A stretch of DNA of 6,514 nt from DATBMY01 sp036554605 (GTDB taxonomy: Bacteria; Acidobacteriota; Blastocatellia; UBA7656): the NCBI GenBank assembly GCA_036554605.1, contig DATBMY010000329.1:1-6514 (forward strand), given 5' to 3'. How positions within the stretch are numbered: position 1 is the stretch's first letter; each line of letters starts with the position of its first letter. Both the position numbers and the translations under genes were made by a program. The notes under the pieces were generated by a model. That model worked only from the letters and a program-made list of their open reading frames with translations. It was not told where the DNA came from and did not search any database. Positions 6,447 to 6,514 of the stretch are shown here, in pieces.

Positions 6447-6514
6447 CTGTGCAGGCTAGCGAGCTTCCTTCCTTTTGGGCCTGATCCTATTATTTAACGA
6501 TCTTGATACAACTC
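6447..6514. other. Unassigned right edge of the window
   Basis: All three minus-strand frames are open at the window edge and then stop within 19 codons. The longest ends at the TAG at 6456-6458 after a basic stretch, RIRPKRKEAR; another ends in IKIVK. One could be the tail of an upstream gene on the same strand, but 68 bp cannot decide it. No plus-strand start or RNA gene was seen. Confidence 0.2.

Overview
The window is a GC-rich bacterial segment in which everything recognisable as a gene lies on the minus strand. Four genes read leftwards from about base 6204 to beyond base 1. The protein architectures (Hanks-type kinase with an N-terminal zinc ribbon, PEGA and FGE-like domains; DUF4384; secreted trypsin-like protease with a carboxypeptidase-regulatory domain; secreted von Willebrand A protein) and the style of the intergenic repeats suggest an Acidobacteriota-like environmental bacterium, perhaps from the Blastocatellia. 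This is a judgement from pattern, not a database result. Isoleucine is encoded by ATA as often as by ATC in the leftmost gene, which is an unusual habit at this GC content.

Layout from right to left, in transcription order. Bases 6205-6514 are non-coding as far as can be seen: an edge segment, eight tandem 8-bp G-rich units (6383-6446), a candidate promoter just downstream of them (6342-6368) and a leader of about 130 nt. Next comes a 787-aa transmembrane Ser/Thr kinase (3841-6204). A 14-nt gap holding a strong Shine-Dalgarno leads to a secreted protein with two DUF4384-like repeats (2369-3826). A 104-nt spacer, counted to the first possible (TTG) protease start, is largely filled by a near-perfect 22-bp inverted repeat (2289-2351). 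A secreted trypsin-like protease follows (1059 to about 2234). A 176-nt spacer with its own candidate promoter precedes a secreted vWA protein (882 to beyond base 1, cut by the window edge).

How they may work together is inference. The kinase would sense something outside the membrane through its C-terminal PEGA and FGE-like (C-type-lectin fold) domains and signal through its cytoplasmic kinase domain. The other three products all carry export signals and could form an envelope or extracellular module: a beta-rich DUF4384 protein, a protease and a metal-dependent adhesion-type vWA protein. The kinase and DUF4384 genes are very probably one transcription unit. The protease may be partly uncoupled by the intervening hairpin, and the vWA gene may have its own promoter. 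The FGE-like domain lacks the catalytic cysteines of formylglycine-generating enzymes, so a binding role is more likely than catalysis.
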